From positions 1 to 12,606 of the forward strand of contig CAMLKK010000060.1 of assembly GCA_946480715.1 (NCBI GenBank): a stretch of DNA of 12,606 bases, written 5' to 3'. Source of the DNA: an uncultured Bacteriovorax sp. GTDB lineage: Bacteria; Bdellovibrionota; Bacteriovoracia; Bacteriovoracales; Bacteriovoracaceae. A model generated the notes under the pieces. That model saw only the letters and a program-made list of their open reading frames with translations. It did no database searches and was not told the DNA's origin. This document shows, in pieces, positions 1 to 8,944 of this stretch (positions are counted from its first letter, which is position 1; each line of letters begins with the position of its first letter). A program made the translations under genes and the position numbers.

Positions 1-1399
1 GTGAGTTTGAAAGTTTATCCTGGATATAACGAGGAGAAATCCCTTCAAGACCTTCACGGATAGCTTCTTTACGAAGTTCTTTCACGTTGTCTTCGTTATA
101 ACCTGGTAGTGTTTTTCCATTATACAGTTTTAACTTCTGAAGTTTTGTTAAATCAGATTTTTTCGGCTCTTCTAAACGAGTAAGAATTGACCATGTCGCT
201 GCCATCTCAATTGTATGTGGAGCAATATGTACGTGTGGAATTCTTTCAGCGTTGAAATCTTTTTGGTAGATTTTTGTCTCTTGATCAAGACGAGTGATGT
301 ATGGAACATCGATTTTTACAGTACGGTCGCGAAGAGCTTCCATGAACTCGTTTGATTGAAGTTTTCTAAATTCCGGTTCGTTCGTGTGGCCAAGAATAAC
401 TTCATCAATATCCGTTTGGGCGAATTTCTTAGGCTTAATAGATTGCTCTTGAGAAGCACCAAGAAGGTCATACAAGAAAGCAACGTCGAGTTTTAACATC
501 TCGATAAATTCAACGATCCCGCGGTTAGCGATGTTAAATTCACCATCAAAGTTGAACGCACGCGGATCTGAATCCGAACCGTATTGAGCAATTTTTCTGT
601 AGTTGATATCTCCAGTTAATTCTGTTGAATCCTGGTTCTTTTCATCTTTTGGCTGGAATGTACCAATACCAATACGATCTTTTTCAGAAAGAAGAAGACG
701 TTTTACACGAACGTGTGAAAGAACTTTTTTCCAGTCACCGTTGTATTTTTTTAAGTAGGCACCAAGAATGTAGCGGTCAGCTGGACACACTTCACCTTTG
801 ATATTGATCTTTCCTTCTTTTTTCCCCTTATTCACTTCTTCTAAGAATTGCTTGCGCACTTCAACTGGAAGAAGCTTAAGTGGCTCTTCGTGCATCGGAG
901 ATGGGAAGATTTTTTGTCCACCAAGAATGTCTGATTCTGTTTCATCAAACCATTCAAATGTATAAAGCGCTCCTGCATCTGTGCGCGAGTAATGTTCAAG
1001 TCCTTTCTTAATCATTCTAGAAATAGATGATTTAGCAGAACCTACTGGACCATGTAGAAGAAGAACGCGCTTCTCTGTACCGTATCCAGCTGCAGCTGAT
1101 TTGAAGAAGTTCACAAGTTTCATCAAGTGAACATCAATACCGAAAACGGCATCTTTACCATTTTGAATGGGATCATCAAAGAAGTGATAACGAACAACTT
1201 CTTTTTTATATTCAGTATATGTTGTCGATCCATATGAAGTAATCATGTCGTGAACACGCTGAAATGCGTTTCTTGTGACCTTTGGATTTTCAGCAACCAA
1301 ATCGAGGTAATCCTGAAAAGTTCCTGTCCAATGAAGATGAGAAAAATCGGAAATTTTATAATTCTCATCCATGAATTTATTAATATCTAACTTCGTCAT
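1..1399 (-). CDS. prkA: PrkA/YeaG-type serine protein kinase (AAA+ domain), 3' end cut by window edge
   Basis: This reading frame is open from the ATG at 1399 down to base 1, giving 466 residues of a family that is usually about 640-690 aa; the C-terminal part lies outside. PrkA proteins join an N-terminal AAA+ ATPase domain to a C-terminal kinase-like domain and act in the cytoplasm, in stress, stationary-phase or sporulation responses. I see a Walker A-like loop [10 protein letters not shown] at about residues 116-125, the PrkA-typical [13 protein letters not shown] stretch near 288-300, and the highly conserved block [28 protein letters not shown] near 336-365. These make the family call firm. 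The Walker A has Ala before Lys, which is within the variation I would accept for the family. The start is supported by an AGGGGGAT Shine-Dalgarno just upstream (1402-1409, minus strand). The gene is divergent from a PP2C phosphatase. In many bacteria yeaH and spoVR-like genes follow prkA, but here that position is beyond base 1. Confidence 0.95.
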   Translation of the reverse strand, partial: MTKLDINKFMDENYKISDFSHLHWTGTFQDYLDLVAENPKVTRNAFQRVHDMITSYGSTTYTEYKKEVVRYHFFDDPIQNGKDAVFGIDVHLMKLVNFFKSAAAGYGTEKRVLLLHGPVGSAKSSISRMIKKGLEHYSRTDAGALYTFEWFDETESDILGGQKIFPSPMHEEPLKLLPVEVRKQFLEEVNKGKKEGKINIKGEVCPADRYILGAYLKKYNGDWKKVLSHVRVKRLLLSEKDRIGIGTFQPKDEKNQDSTELTGDINYRKIAQYGSDSDPRAFNFDGEFNIANRGIVEFIEMLKLDVAFLYDLLGASQEQSIKPKKFAQTDIDEVILGHTNEPEFRKLQSNEFMEALRDRTVKIDVPYITRLDQETKIYQKDFNAERIPHVHIAPHTIEMAATWSILTRLEEPKKSDLTKLQKLKLYNGKTLPGYNEDNVKELRKEAIREGLEGISPRYIQDKLSNS

Positions 1400-1433
1400 C
1401 AATCCCCCTAAAAAATGGTCGGTGTACTTAATA

Positions 1434-1442
1434 ATTATGGCA
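1434..1442 (-). promoter_or_regulatory. possible extended -10 promoter for prkA
   Basis: On the minus strand the bases read TGCCATAAT, an extended -10 element (TGN followed by CATAAT, one mismatch to TATAAT). It would start transcription near 1427, about 27 bases before the prkA ATG. No convincing -35 is visible, which is tolerable for extended -10 promoters. Assigned from motif and position only. Confidence 0.35.
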
Positions 1443-1567
1443 TAGATTAAAAAAATTTCCTAAGCTTATAAGACCGAGCAAAGGTGTCCGTTAATATTTT
1501 AAAATTGACAAAAATCCATGGTCACTTAGAATTAAAAAAGCACATTTATTTTGACGTGAGACAACCC

Positions 1568-2311
1568 ATGGCCCTTATTGCTTCTGGCCTAACTGACATT
1601 GGACGAAAGAGAAAAACAAACCAAGATTCACTTTATATCGGTTTGGATAAAAAACTTTTTGTCGTCGCAGACGGTATGGGTGGCCATAATGGCGGAGATA
1701 TCGCTTCGCAGATGGCAGTGAAAGTTTTGCCTCAATATGTTCAAGAAAATCTCACAATGGAACCTCCGCTACTTTTAGCGGGATCAATTAAAGAATCAAA
1801 TCGCGCCATAAAACGTTACGGTGAAACTCATCCTGAACTTGTTGGAATGGGAACTACAATTGTAAGTTTTCTTTTTCGTGGTCAAAATATTTATGTAGGA
1901 AATGTTGGAGACTCCCGCGCCTATCTCATCAATGGCAAAAAAATCTATCAACTGACTCGCGATCACTCGCTTGTGCAAGAGAAACTCAATTATGGAGTTT
2001 ACACTCGAGAACAGGCCGCCTTAGACCCACAAAAAAACGTTTTAGTCCGAACTGTAGGTTTTGAAGATGATGTCGATGTTGATATTTTTACCTACAAAGT
2101 TATAAGAAATGATATTTTCATCATATGTTCTGACGGCCTTCATGGAAAAGTAAGTGACGAAGATATTCTTTACTTGATCAACAAACATATCCCTGACCCA
2201 TCAACCGCCACTCAAGCTTCGGCCGACAATGTCATTCGAGCTCTCATCGACCAGGCCAACGAAAATGGTGGACAAGACAACATCACAGCAATACTCGTCA
2301 TCGCTCAATAG
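1568..2311 (+). CDS. PP2C-family protein serine/threonine phosphatase (Stp/PrpC type)
   Basis: Soluble metal-dependent phosphatase that removes phosphate from Ser/Thr residues of proteins. From the ATG at 1568 it has 247 aa, the usual length for a bacterial single-domain PP2C. All signature motifs are present in order: LTDIGRKRKTNQDS (metal-binding D20), VADGMGGHNGG (D35, GMGG 36-39), GMGTT, VGNVGDSRAYL, LTRDHSL, RTVG, ICSDGL (D189) and NGGQDNITA (D237). The four metal-coordinating Asp residues are intact, so it should be active. The frame also allows a GTG start at 1484, adding 28 residues. I prefer 1568 because family members begin a few residues before the TDxG motif and a GTGAG lies 7 bases upstream. 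A TATAAG at 1467-1472 would also place transcription start almost on the GTG. Its divergent neighbour is a PrkA kinase, so it may oppose that kinase; this is inference. Confidence 0.95.
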   Translation: MALIASGLTDIGRKRKTNQDSLYIGLDKKLFVVADGMGGHNGGDIASQMAVKVLPQYVQENLTMEPPLLLAGSIKESNRAIKRYGETHPELVGMGTTIVSFLFRGQNIYVGNVGDSRAYLINGKKIYQLTRDHSLVQEKLNYGVYTREQAALDPQKNVLVRTVGFEDDVDVDIFTYKVIRNDIFIICSDGLHGKVSDEDILYLINKHIPDPSTATQASADNVIRALIDQANENGGQDNITAILVIAQ

Positions 2312-2346
2312 CTTCTGCCAGGAATCTCCTTCCTGCTAAAAATAAA

Positions 2347-2375
2347 TTGCTTTCCCTCCCCATAGAATTTACAAT
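2347..2375 (+). promoter_or_regulatory. sigma70-type promoter for the M23 peptidase-secA cluster
   Basis: A -35 element TTGCTT (2347-2352) and a -10 element TACAAT (2370-2375) are separated by exactly 17 bases. Transcription would start near 2382, about 47 bases before the TTG start at 2429. The same -35 hexamer and spacing recur in the promoter at 12345-12373, which raises confidence in both. Confidence 0.55.
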
Positions 2376-2416
2376 TTGTAAGTCAACAACTGCCGTTTTT
2401 TGTTTCAAGAAAAATT

Positions 2417-2420
2417 GGAG
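2417..2420 (+). promoter_or_regulatory. Shine-Dalgarno that selects a TTG start
   Basis: GGAG lies 8 bases before the TTG at 2429. The next in-frame ATG, eight codons into the frame (2450), has no such site, so the TTG is the best-supported start of the M23 peptidase. Confidence 0.6.
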
Positions 2421-2428
2421 ATTCGCCT

Positions 2429-3535
2429 TTGGATCGCTATTACACATTGATGATTATCCCCGAAAAAAATAAGGACGTTCGATCGATCAAGATCCCTCGC
2501 CTTTTATTTAAAAGTTTGATGTTTCTTTTCATCACTTTTGTCGTGCTTCTTGGGATCCTCACTTACGATTACTGGAATGTTCTTTCTCAAGTTTATGAGA
2601 ACAAACATCTCCTTGTAGAAAATCGTCAGTTAAAAGAACAAGTTCAGCTCTTTCAGATGAAATTAAACTCAATCACTGAAGATCTTGAACGTATAAATGT
2701 TTTCGAAAGAAAGTTGCGGGCCATTACTGGATTAGAAGCGATTAAACCAGTCACCGTTGATGCTGGATCATATTCGTCGCCGACATCAGGAACACAAAAC
2801 AACATCATCGAACCTGATCGTGAATTTAGTGCAGGATCTATGATTCGCATTTTTAAAAACGATCAAACTCGTACGGCTCAAAAATTAGAATTATTTGAAG
2901 AAGATCGCCGTTACAAAGAAACGAAGAAACAGTACGAAGAAAAAATCGCCAATGCTTACGTTGAAAATGCTGATCCTGCTTACTCAAAAGAATGGACAAT
3001 GCTTACGAGACAAAGTTTAAGCATGGCTTCACTCTTTGCTGAATTTGACTATAAGTATGATGTCGTCATCAATTACTTAAAAGAAATTGAAGTTCGCGTT
3101 CATCAACTTGATCAACATCTTCTTGATAAAGAATCATTTCTCAAATCAACTCCGACCCTCATGCCTGCTCTTGGCCACTTCACTTCTGGCTATGGTCCAC
3201 GAATGAGTCCATACGCTGGACGAATTAAAATGCATGAAGGAATTGATATCGGAGCACCCACTGGAACTCCTATCATCGCACCTGCCGATGGTATTATTAC
3301 TTTTTCTGGAGCTAAACCTGGCTTTGGAAATTTCGTTCAAATTGACCACGGATATGGAGTAGAAACTATCTACGGTCACGCCGCCACTTTGTCTGTTAAG
3401 AAAGGCCAGCAAGTGGTTAGAGGCGATAAAATTGCAACCGTCGGAAACACTGGCTATTCGACAGGACCACATGTCCACTACGAGGTCCGTGTCAACGGCA
3501 CACCCGTTGACCCACTCTACTACGCACTCAACTAA
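2429..3535 (+). CDS. membrane-anchored coiled-coil M23 (LytM-type) metallopeptidase
   Basis: Predicted peptidoglycan endopeptidase of 368 aa, held in the inner membrane with its catalytic domain in the periplasm. A short basic N-terminus (1-28) is followed by one transmembrane helix at about 29-46. A coiled-coil region covers about 52-100, a charged helical spacer runs to about 240, and the M23 domain spans about 248-368. The zinc ligands are visible as HEGID (H269, D273) and the second His of HVH (H350). The catalytic histidines are H317 in YGH and H348. All are present, so this is a degrader by sequence and not one of the inactive LytM activators such as EnvC or NlpD. The start is TTG at 2429. 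It sits 47 bases upstream of secA; an M23 gene next to secA also occurs in several other proteobacterial groups, for example between lpxC and secA in Pseudomonas and Xanthomonas. The cell-wall bond it cuts cannot be told from sequence. Confidence 0.93.
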   Translation: MDRYYTLMIIPEKNKDVRSIKIPRLLFKSLMFLFITFVVLLGILTYDYWNVLSQVYENKHLLVENRQLKEQVQLFQMKLNSITEDLERINVFERKLRAITGLEAIKPVTVDAGSYSSPTSGTQNNIIEPDREFSAGSMIRIFKNDQTRTAQKLELFEEDRRYKETKKQYEEKIANAYVENADPAYSKEWTMLTRQSLSMASLFAEFDYKYDVVINYLKEIEVRVHQLDQHLLDKESFLKSTPTLMPALGHFTSGYGPRMSPYAGRIKMHEGIDIGAPTGTPIIAPADGIITFSGAKPGFGNFVQIDHGYGVETIYGHAATLSVKKGQQVVRGDKIATVGNTGYSTGPHVHYEVRVNGTPVDPLYYALN

Positions 3536-3582
3536 TACTTTTATTTTTTAATTTTTATATTTAGATACTAGGAGATCTTGTC

Positions 3583-6138
3583 ATGTTTAATCCACTACAA
3601 ATGATTTTTGGAACGAAATACGATCGCGATTTGAAAAAACTCAAGCCGATCGTTCAACAAATTAATGCTCTCGAAGCATCGATGGCAAAGTTAAGCGACG
3701 AAGAACTAAAAGCACAAACACCAAAGCTTCGCGAGAAAATTAAATCAGGAAAATCGCTTGATGAATTATTGCCTGAAGCTTTTGCAACCATCAGAGAAGC
3801 TTCAAAACGCGTTCTTGGAATGCGCCACTTCGACGTTCAGCTCATGGGTGGTATCGCGCTTTACAACGGCGCCATCTCTGAAATGAAAACTGGTGAAGGT
3901 AAGACACTTACGGCCACTCTTCCACTTTACTTAGTTGCTCTTGAAGGAAAAGGCGCACACGTTGTTACTGTAAACGATTATCTCGCTAAACGTGATGCGA
4001 CTGAAATGGGTGTTCTGTATCAATGGCTTGGTCTTTCAGTCGGAGTTATTCTTTCACAAATGTCGGATGAAGAAAGACAAATTGCTTACCGTTCAGACAT
4101 CACATACGGAACAAACAACGAATTTGCTTTTGACTACCTTCGCGACAACATGAAATTTTCGCTTGAAGAATATGTTCAGCGCGATCACCACTTCTGTATC
4201 GTGGATGAGGTTGACTCGATTCTAATCGACGAAGCCAGAACTCCACTTCTCATCTCGGGTCCATCAGAGGGTGATCCAAGTCTTTATTACGTCGCAAATG
4301 ATGTTATTCCTCGCTTACAAAAAGACACTCACTTCACAGTAGATGAAAAAGCACGTTCTGCTGTCTTCACAGAAGATGGGGTTATTAAAGTTCAAGAACT
4401 TTTAAAAATTGAAAACCTTTACAATGTTGAACACTCAAATCTTCTTCACCATTTGAACCAATCATTAAAAGCTCACAGCTTATTTAAACTTGATGTTGAC
4501 TACGTTAACCGCGATGGACAGATCATTATCGTTGATGAGTTCACAGGACGCCTTAAAGAAGGATCTCGATGGTCTGATGGTCTTCACCAGTCGGTTGAAG
4601 CAAAAGAAGGCGTGAAAATCAAATCTGAAAACCAAACTCTTGCTTCAATTACTTTCCAGAACTACTTCAAGCTTTACAAAAAACTTGCAGGTATGACGGG
4701 TACTGCGGACACTGAAGCAGAAGAATTCATGAAAATTTATAATTTGGACGTTGTTGTTATCCCAACAAACCTTCCAATGAAAAGAATTGATGAGGCAGAC
4801 ATTATTTATAAGAACCGCGCTGCTAAATATCGTGCAGTTGCCGAGCTCATTAAAGATCTGCATAAAAAAGGACAACCTGTTCTTGTAGGTACAATTGCGA
4901 TTGAGACATCAGAACTCCTTTCAAGCGAACTTCGTAAAGCAGGAATTCCTCACGAAGTATTGAACGCTAAACAACACGAACGTGAAGCTGAGATCATCAA
5001 ACTTGCTGGTCAAAAAGGCGCGGTTACAATCGCAACAAACATGGCCGGTCGCGGAACGGATATTAAACTCACAGAAGAAACGAAGGCCCTAGGTGGTCTT
5101 TACATTCTTGGTACTGAACGCCACGAATCTCGTCGTATCGATAATCAGTTGCGTGGTCGTTCGGGTCGTCAGGGAGATCCAGGGAACTCGAAATTTTTCC
5201 TATCTCTCGAAGATGATCTCATGAGAATTTTCGGTTCAGATAAAATTTCTGGACTCATGAACACGCTTGGAATGAAAGAAGACGAGCCAATCGAACACAA
5301 AATGATTTCCAATGCTATCGCGAAAGCACAAAAGAAAGTTGAATCCCACAACTTTGATATTCGTAAGCACCTTCTTGAATACGATAACGTTATGAATGAG
5401 CAACGTCGTACGATTTACAAAATCCGTCGTGACATTCTTAACGATCAAGACAATGAAGGATTTGTTTCTGAAATGATCGAAGATGTAGCAATCAACCTTC
5501 TTGATGTTTATCGCCCTGAAAAGAAAACTGAAGTTTCTGCATGGGACTGGAAAGAAATGGCAGCTGGCTTCAAGGCCTCTTTCAACACTGAACACGAAAT
5601 CAGCTACAATGACTGCATCAAAAAAGCTGACGGCGATGTTGAGAGATATTTCGCTGAAACAGCGAAAGACATCCTTAAAGAAAAATTAGCAAAATACGAC
5701 CCTGAACAAGTGAAGTACGCGTTCAGAGAAATTCTTCTTTCGACTTTCGATCAACACTGGAAAGACCACCTTCTGCAAATGGACCACGTAAAAGAAGGAA
5801 TCAATCTTCGTGCTTACGCTCAAAAAGATCCTCTTACTGAATACAAAAAAGAATCATTCAATCTTTTTGAGACAATGAAAGGCCAGGTAAAAAAAGCAAT
5901 CGTTACTAACCTCTTTACTGTAAAACTTTACACAAAAGAAGAGATTGAAGAGCTACAACGCCGCCACCAGGAAGAGCTAGAAGCTCAACTTGAAGCTCAC
6001 AAAAAGAGTTTAGAAGTTGAAACTAAAAAAGAAGAAGCTAAACTAATAAGAAGAAGCAACCCAAAAGTGGGACGCAATGATGACTGCCCTTGTGGATCTG
6101 GAAAGAAATACAAGCACTGTCACGGAGTTGAAGCTTAA
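3583..6138 (+). CDS. secA: preprotein translocase ATPase SecA
   Basis: ATP-driven motor that pushes unfolded preproteins through SecYEG. The 851 aa is somewhat shorter than the 901 aa of E. coli but carries every expected part. Walker A is MKTGEGKT (101-108), and VNDYLAKRD and [15 protein letters not shown] follow. The DEAD-box is [16 protein letters not shown] (DEVD at 208-211). The crosslinking domain and [11 protein letters not shown] (near 368) come next, then NBD2 motifs [13 protein letters not shown] (about 484-496) and [10 protein letters not shown] (523-532). The helical scaffold and two-helix finger follow, with [10 protein letters not shown] near 722. After a charged helix (about 787-815), the extreme C-terminus holds the zinc-binding tail DCPCGSG..YKHCHG (C835, C837, C846, H847), which binds SecB and phospholipids in well-studied SecAs. 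The ATG has an AGGAG site 8 bases upstream. The stop overlaps the next start as TAATG, implying translational coupling. An essential gene with no sign of decay. Confidence 0.99.
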   Translation: MFNPLQMIFGTKYDRDLKKLKPIVQQINALEASMAKLSDEELKAQTPKLREKIKSGKSLDELLPEAFATIREASKRVLGMRHFDVQLMGGIALYNGAISEMKTGEGKTLTATLPLYLVALEGKGAHVVTVNDYLAKRDATEMGVLYQWLGLSVGVILSQMSDEERQIAYRSDITYGTNNEFAFDYLRDNMKFSLEEYVQRDHHFCIVDEVDSILIDEARTPLLISGPSEGDPSLYYVANDVIPRLQKDTHFTVDEKARSAVFTEDGVIKVQELLKIENLYNVEHSNLLHHLNQSLKAHSLFKLDVDYVNRDGQIIIVDEFTGRLKEGSRWSDGLHQSVEAKEGVKIKSENQTLASITFQNYFKLYKKLAGMTGTADTEAEEFMKIYNLDVVVIPTNLPMKRIDEADIIYKNRAAKYRAVAELIKDLHKKGQPVLVGTIAIETSELLSSELRKAGIPHEVLNAKQHEREAEIIKLAGQKGAVTIATNMAGRGTDIKLTEETKALGGLYILGTERHESRRIDNQLRGRSGRQGDPGNSKFFLSLEDDLMRIFGSDKISGLMNTLGMKEDEPIEHKMISNAIAKAQKKVESHNFDIRKHLLEYDNVMNEQRRTIYKIRRDILNDQDNEGFVSEMIEDVAINLLDVYRPEKKTEVSAWDWKEMAAGFKASFNTEHEISYNDCIKKADGDVERYFAETAKDILKEKLAKYDPEQVKYAFREILLSTFDQHWKDHLLQMDHVKEGINLRAYAQKDPLTEYKKESFNLFETMKGQVKKAIVTNLFTVKLYTKEEIEELQRRHQEELEAQLEAHKKSLEVETKKEEAKLIRRSNPKVGRNDDCPCGSGKKYKHCHGVEA

Positions 6139-7478
6139 TGGTTAAAAAAAGTGGAAAGAAAGATCACGACGACGATGATGATCGTAAAGATCTCACTCGC
6201 ATCGAAGATCTTTCAGAGTTTCTGCACGAAGAAGACCCTGAACTCGATAATCAGTTTGGTGGTTTCAACCAACCAGAACCTTCATCCACTGGCATTAACC
6301 TCGATGCCTTAGACGACAATTTTAATGATTCCACACCTGAATTTGGAAGCTCTGATGGGATAGCTGACGGTGATCAGCTCCCACCAGATCTGCCTCCAGA
6401 CATCCCTGCTGATGAAAGTGAAAGTGATTTCCAATTTCAAAGCGAGGACTCTTTCGCCGAAACAGCTTCAGACGAATTGTCTTTCTCCCTCGATGAATCT
6501 CTGCCCGACTCCGATTCCCCTCATGATTTCGAAGTTTCACTTTCCGAACCAGACCCTATCGAAGACGAACCATCAGACTTCCAAGAAACAGAGGAAGTTC
6601 CGTTCGAAGAAACTCCCTCCCAAGAACCATTCTTCGAGGAACCGCCCGTCGATGCAATCTCTGCCCCACGTGCAACACCAGAGCGTTTTGAAGACGTCAA
6701 AACATTCGCCCAACATTTCAGTTACGGACAATCAACTGGTGGAGGCAACCCACCCTTCAGTATTATCGTCCGCCATATTAAATTTAAAGAAGAGGCCGAT
6801 GACATTCTCGCCCTTCTACGCGAATTTGGTATTGTCACTGCTACAAATGAAGCAGAAACACTAAAGGCCCTTGAGTTCGGAACTCTTCTTATTCCGCAAA
6901 TCAGTGAATATGTCGCTATCGTACTGGCCCATAAAATGCGACGTTTCGATCTCGATCTAGAAGTCGGACTTTCTGATGAAATCCATCCTTCAAAATCAGG
7001 TGAAACAAATCCGCGCGGACTCGTCAAAAAAGAAAGCCTCAAACAAAACAAAACTGAATCCATGAAATTTGCAGATATCGATCAAACGATTAAAGACGTG
7101 CTTATTTCAACAACTTCTTCTCTGGAAGGATTCAAAGTAGCACGCCACCTGGGTGTACAAACGACTGTAGCTATCATTGAAGAAGATGAATTAGAAAAGC
7201 TTGCTTTTATCTCTCGTCAGGAACGAGAGCATTCTGAAAATTTCGAAGCTGAAGACGATCAAGACGCGTTCAAAAAGTTCAAGCATAACTATGAAGCACT
7301 TTATGAAGACCTAAAAAACCAACTCATCCAGAAGGCCTATGCTCAAAATGCTAACGCTCTTTTAGGACTTAATTTCCAACTCAATCCAGTTCCTTTTGAT
7401 CGCAGAGAAACACGTGTGAATGCTTATCAAGTCACATGCAGTGCTACTCTCGCAGTTGTTTCGAGGGAGGACGCCTGA
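6138..7478 (+). CDS. acidic, mostly disordered protein with a C-terminal YbjQ/UPF0145-like domain
   Basis: No named gene recognised. The 446-aa product has no signal peptide or membrane helix and should be cytoplasmic. It starts with a Lys-rich segment and an Asp run (1-16). A long Asp/Glu/Pro/Ser-rich low-complexity region to about 185 is almost certainly disordered. A compact region of unknown fold follows at about 205-285, containing FSIIVRHIKFKEEADDILAL and LAHKMRRFDLDLEVGL. After a basic linker comes a domain at about 318-442. Its pattern VLISTTSSLEGF..ARHLGV, then a helix, then ANALLGLNFQ and a final TCSATLAVV strand resembles YbjQ/UPF0145. That family forms oligomers and has no agreed function. 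The ATG overlaps the secA stop by one base (TAATG) and a GGAG lies 10 bases before it inside secA. The position suggests co-expression with SecA, but a role in export is inference only. Confidence 0.85.
   Translation: MVKKSGKKDHDDDDDRKDLTRIEDLSEFLHEEDPELDNQFGGFNQPEPSSTGINLDALDDNFNDSTPEFGSSDGIADGDQLPPDLPPDIPADESESDFQFQSEDSFAETASDELSFSLDESLPDSDSPHDFEVSLSEPDPIEDEPSDFQETEEVPFEETPSQEPFFEEPPVDAISAPRATPERFEDVKTFAQHFSYGQSTGGGNPPFSIIVRHIKFKEEADDILALLREFGIVTATNEAETLKALEFGTLLIPQISEYVAIVLAHKMRRFDLDLEVGLSDEIHPSKSGETNPRGLVKKESLKQNKTESMKFADIDQTIKDVLISTTSSLEGFKVARHLGVQTTVAIIEEDELEKLAFISRQEREHSENFEAEDDQDAFKKFKHNYEALYEDLKNQLIQKAYAQNANALLGLNFQLNPVPFDRRETRVNAYQVTCSATLAVVSREDA
7465..7470 (+). promoter_or_regulatory. 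Shine-Dalgarno supporting a CTG start for glpD
   Basis: GGGAGG is the strongest ribosome-binding sequence near the glpD 5' end. It ends 4 bases before the CTG at 7475. The only upstream in-frame ATG, at 7436, has no comparable site. Confidence 0.55.
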
Positions 7479-8902
7479 AACATTATAAGGCCGTCGTTGT
7501 TGGCGGAGGAATTGTTGGTGCCGGAATTTTTAGAGACCTCTCTTTAAATGGTGTTCCATCTCTTCTCGTTGATGCTCGCGACTTTTCGTCTCAGACAAGC
7601 GAGCGAAGTTCAAAAATGCTTCACGGTGGAATTCGTTATTTAGAAAATTTCGACTTTGAACTCGTTTTTGAAGCGCTTCATGAGAAAAATCTCTGGTTAA
7701 AAATAACTCCCCATCTCGCTAGAGAGGAAGCCTTTTATCTGCCCGTTTACGACAATGCCAAACGTCCGCTATGGATGATTCGCATGGGTCTTTTCATCTA
7801 TGACTTTCTCTCAAAATTTAAAAACTCTCCTTTTAGCATCAAAAGCAAAGAAGAATGTTTAAAGGCGATTCCCATTCTGAATCAAAAAGGACTCAGTGGA
7901 GCTGGAGTTTATTATGATGGAGTGATGGATGATGCCAAACTCACTTTAGAAGTTATCTACGATGCCCTGTTAAATGAAAACAAAGCAGAGGCCCGCAACT
8001 ACACTGAAGTCGTTGATGTTAAAAAACTGAAAAAACGCACTCAATTAACATTAAAAGACACTTTGAATGGCACTATAGAAGAAATCACTTGCGACCAAAT
8101 CGTCTATGCACTTGGACCTTTCACAGATCGTTTTCTAAAACGTTTCCCCTTTTACCACTGGAAAGATGTTCTTCTCCCATCCAAAGGCTCTCACATTTGG
8201 ATCTCTGCCCGCGATCTTCCTCTGACTCACCCAATTGTCATGACTCCCTCAGATGAAAAAGGTGACCGTGTGATCTTCGTCATCCCTCATGGCGACAAAA
8301 TTCTCGTGGGAACAACAGAAGTTCAGTTCAACGGCGATTTTTTCGATGTCCGCCCCGACCAAGACGAAATCAGCTACCTCATCAAAAATTTAAATCTCTA
8401 TTTTCCACATTTGAAACTTTCAGAAAAAAACATCATCGGAAGTTTCGCTGGCATCCGTCCACTTGTTCGCTCAGATGAAGGCTCAGATCTTGGGAAAACT
8501 TCACGCGAACATAAAATTTATCAACCCGATGCCAACACTTTTGTCATCGCCGGCGGAAAATACACAACTTTCAGAGTGATGGGACAAAAAATTTCCCAAA
8601 GAATCTGTCACCGCTTCGGAAAGAGCTTTAACCCGGACAAATCAGAATCTTCTCTTCTCCAGCGATCTATTGTCATCCCTTTCGAGTGGCACCTACCAAC
8701 TGCTGCAGAACTCGAGAAAGTCTGCCTCACAGAACTTCCTCGCACGTTCGAAGACCTCGTTGTCCGTCGCTTAGGTATCGCCACTCGCGCCATCTGGAAA
8801 AATAAAATCGAAGTAGATTTCGATCAATATTTTCTTTCAAATTTGGAACTTCTTTCGAAATACATCCAAATCACAAAAGAAGACATTCACCACTTCCCAT
8901 AG
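7475..8902 (+). CDS. glpD: FAD-dependent glycerol-3-phosphate dehydrogenase, probable CTG start
   Basis: Oxidises sn-glycerol 3-phosphate to dihydroxyacetone phosphate and passes electrons via FAD to the quinone pool; family members are peripheral inner-membrane enzymes. From the CTG the protein has 475 aa. It shows the FAD-binding VVVGGGIVGAG (7-17), SSKMLHGGIRYLE (45-57), KGSHI (237-241), VFVIP and GTTEV, the substrate-binding FAGIRPLV with R328, and GGKYTTFR (360-367). These match E. coli GlpD closely in order. The C-terminal helical domain (about 385-475) is shorter than the roughly 120 residues in E. coli. Starting at the CTG gives MKHYKAVVVGGG, the length expected for the family. An ATG at 7436 would add 13 unrelated residues read from the preceding gene's coding region and lacks a ribosome site. 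The CTG overlaps the upstream TGA as CTGA, a variant of the common ATGA coupling. No glpK, glpF or glpR is adjacent. Confidence 0.93.
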   Translation: MKHYKAVVVGGGIVGAGIFRDLSLNGVPSLLVDARDFSSQTSERSSKMLHGGIRYLENFDFELVFEALHEKNLWLKITPHLAREEAFYLPVYDNAKRPLWMIRMGLFIYDFLSKFKNSPFSIKSKEECLKAIPILNQKGLSGAGVYYDGVMDDAKLTLEVIYDALLNENKAEARNYTEVVDVKKLKKRTQLTLKDTLNGTIEEITCDQIVYALGPFTDRFLKRFPFYHWKDVLLPSKGSHIWISARDLPLTHPIVMTPSDEKGDRVIFVIPHGDKILVGTTEVQFNGDFFDVRPDQDEISYLIKNLNLYFPHLKLSEKNIIGSFAGIRPLVRSDEGSDLGKTSREHKIYQPDANTFVIAGGKYTTFRVMGQKISQRICHRFGKSFNPDKSESSLLQRSIVIPFEWHLPTAAELEKVCLTELPRTFEDLVVRRLGIATRAIWKNKIEVDFDQYFLSNLELLSKYIQITKEDIHHFP

Positions 8903-8944
8903 TCTTCCCGATTTTTGCCCCTTTAAAATTTGATATGTTCTAAC

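Noticed and set aside
2319..2335. Hairpin CAGGAA-TCTCC-TTCCTG after the PP2C gene as a terminator.
   Set aside because: The stem is only 6 bp and is followed by an A-rich tract, not a T-run, on the plus strand; too weak to call.
3507..3539. TTGACC followed by AT-rich DNA as a separate secA promoter.
   Set aside because: The best -10 candidates match poorly or are 18-21 bases away; read-through from the promoter at 2347-2375 is sufficient.
5236..5595. 119-codon minus-strand frame inside secA.
   Set aside because: Shadow of a strongly conserved secA region, with no independent evidence.
6370..6864. 164-codon frame on the plus strand within the acidic gene.
   Set aside because: It is a shifted reading of the low-complexity acidic region, with no ribosome site and no protein-like domain pattern.
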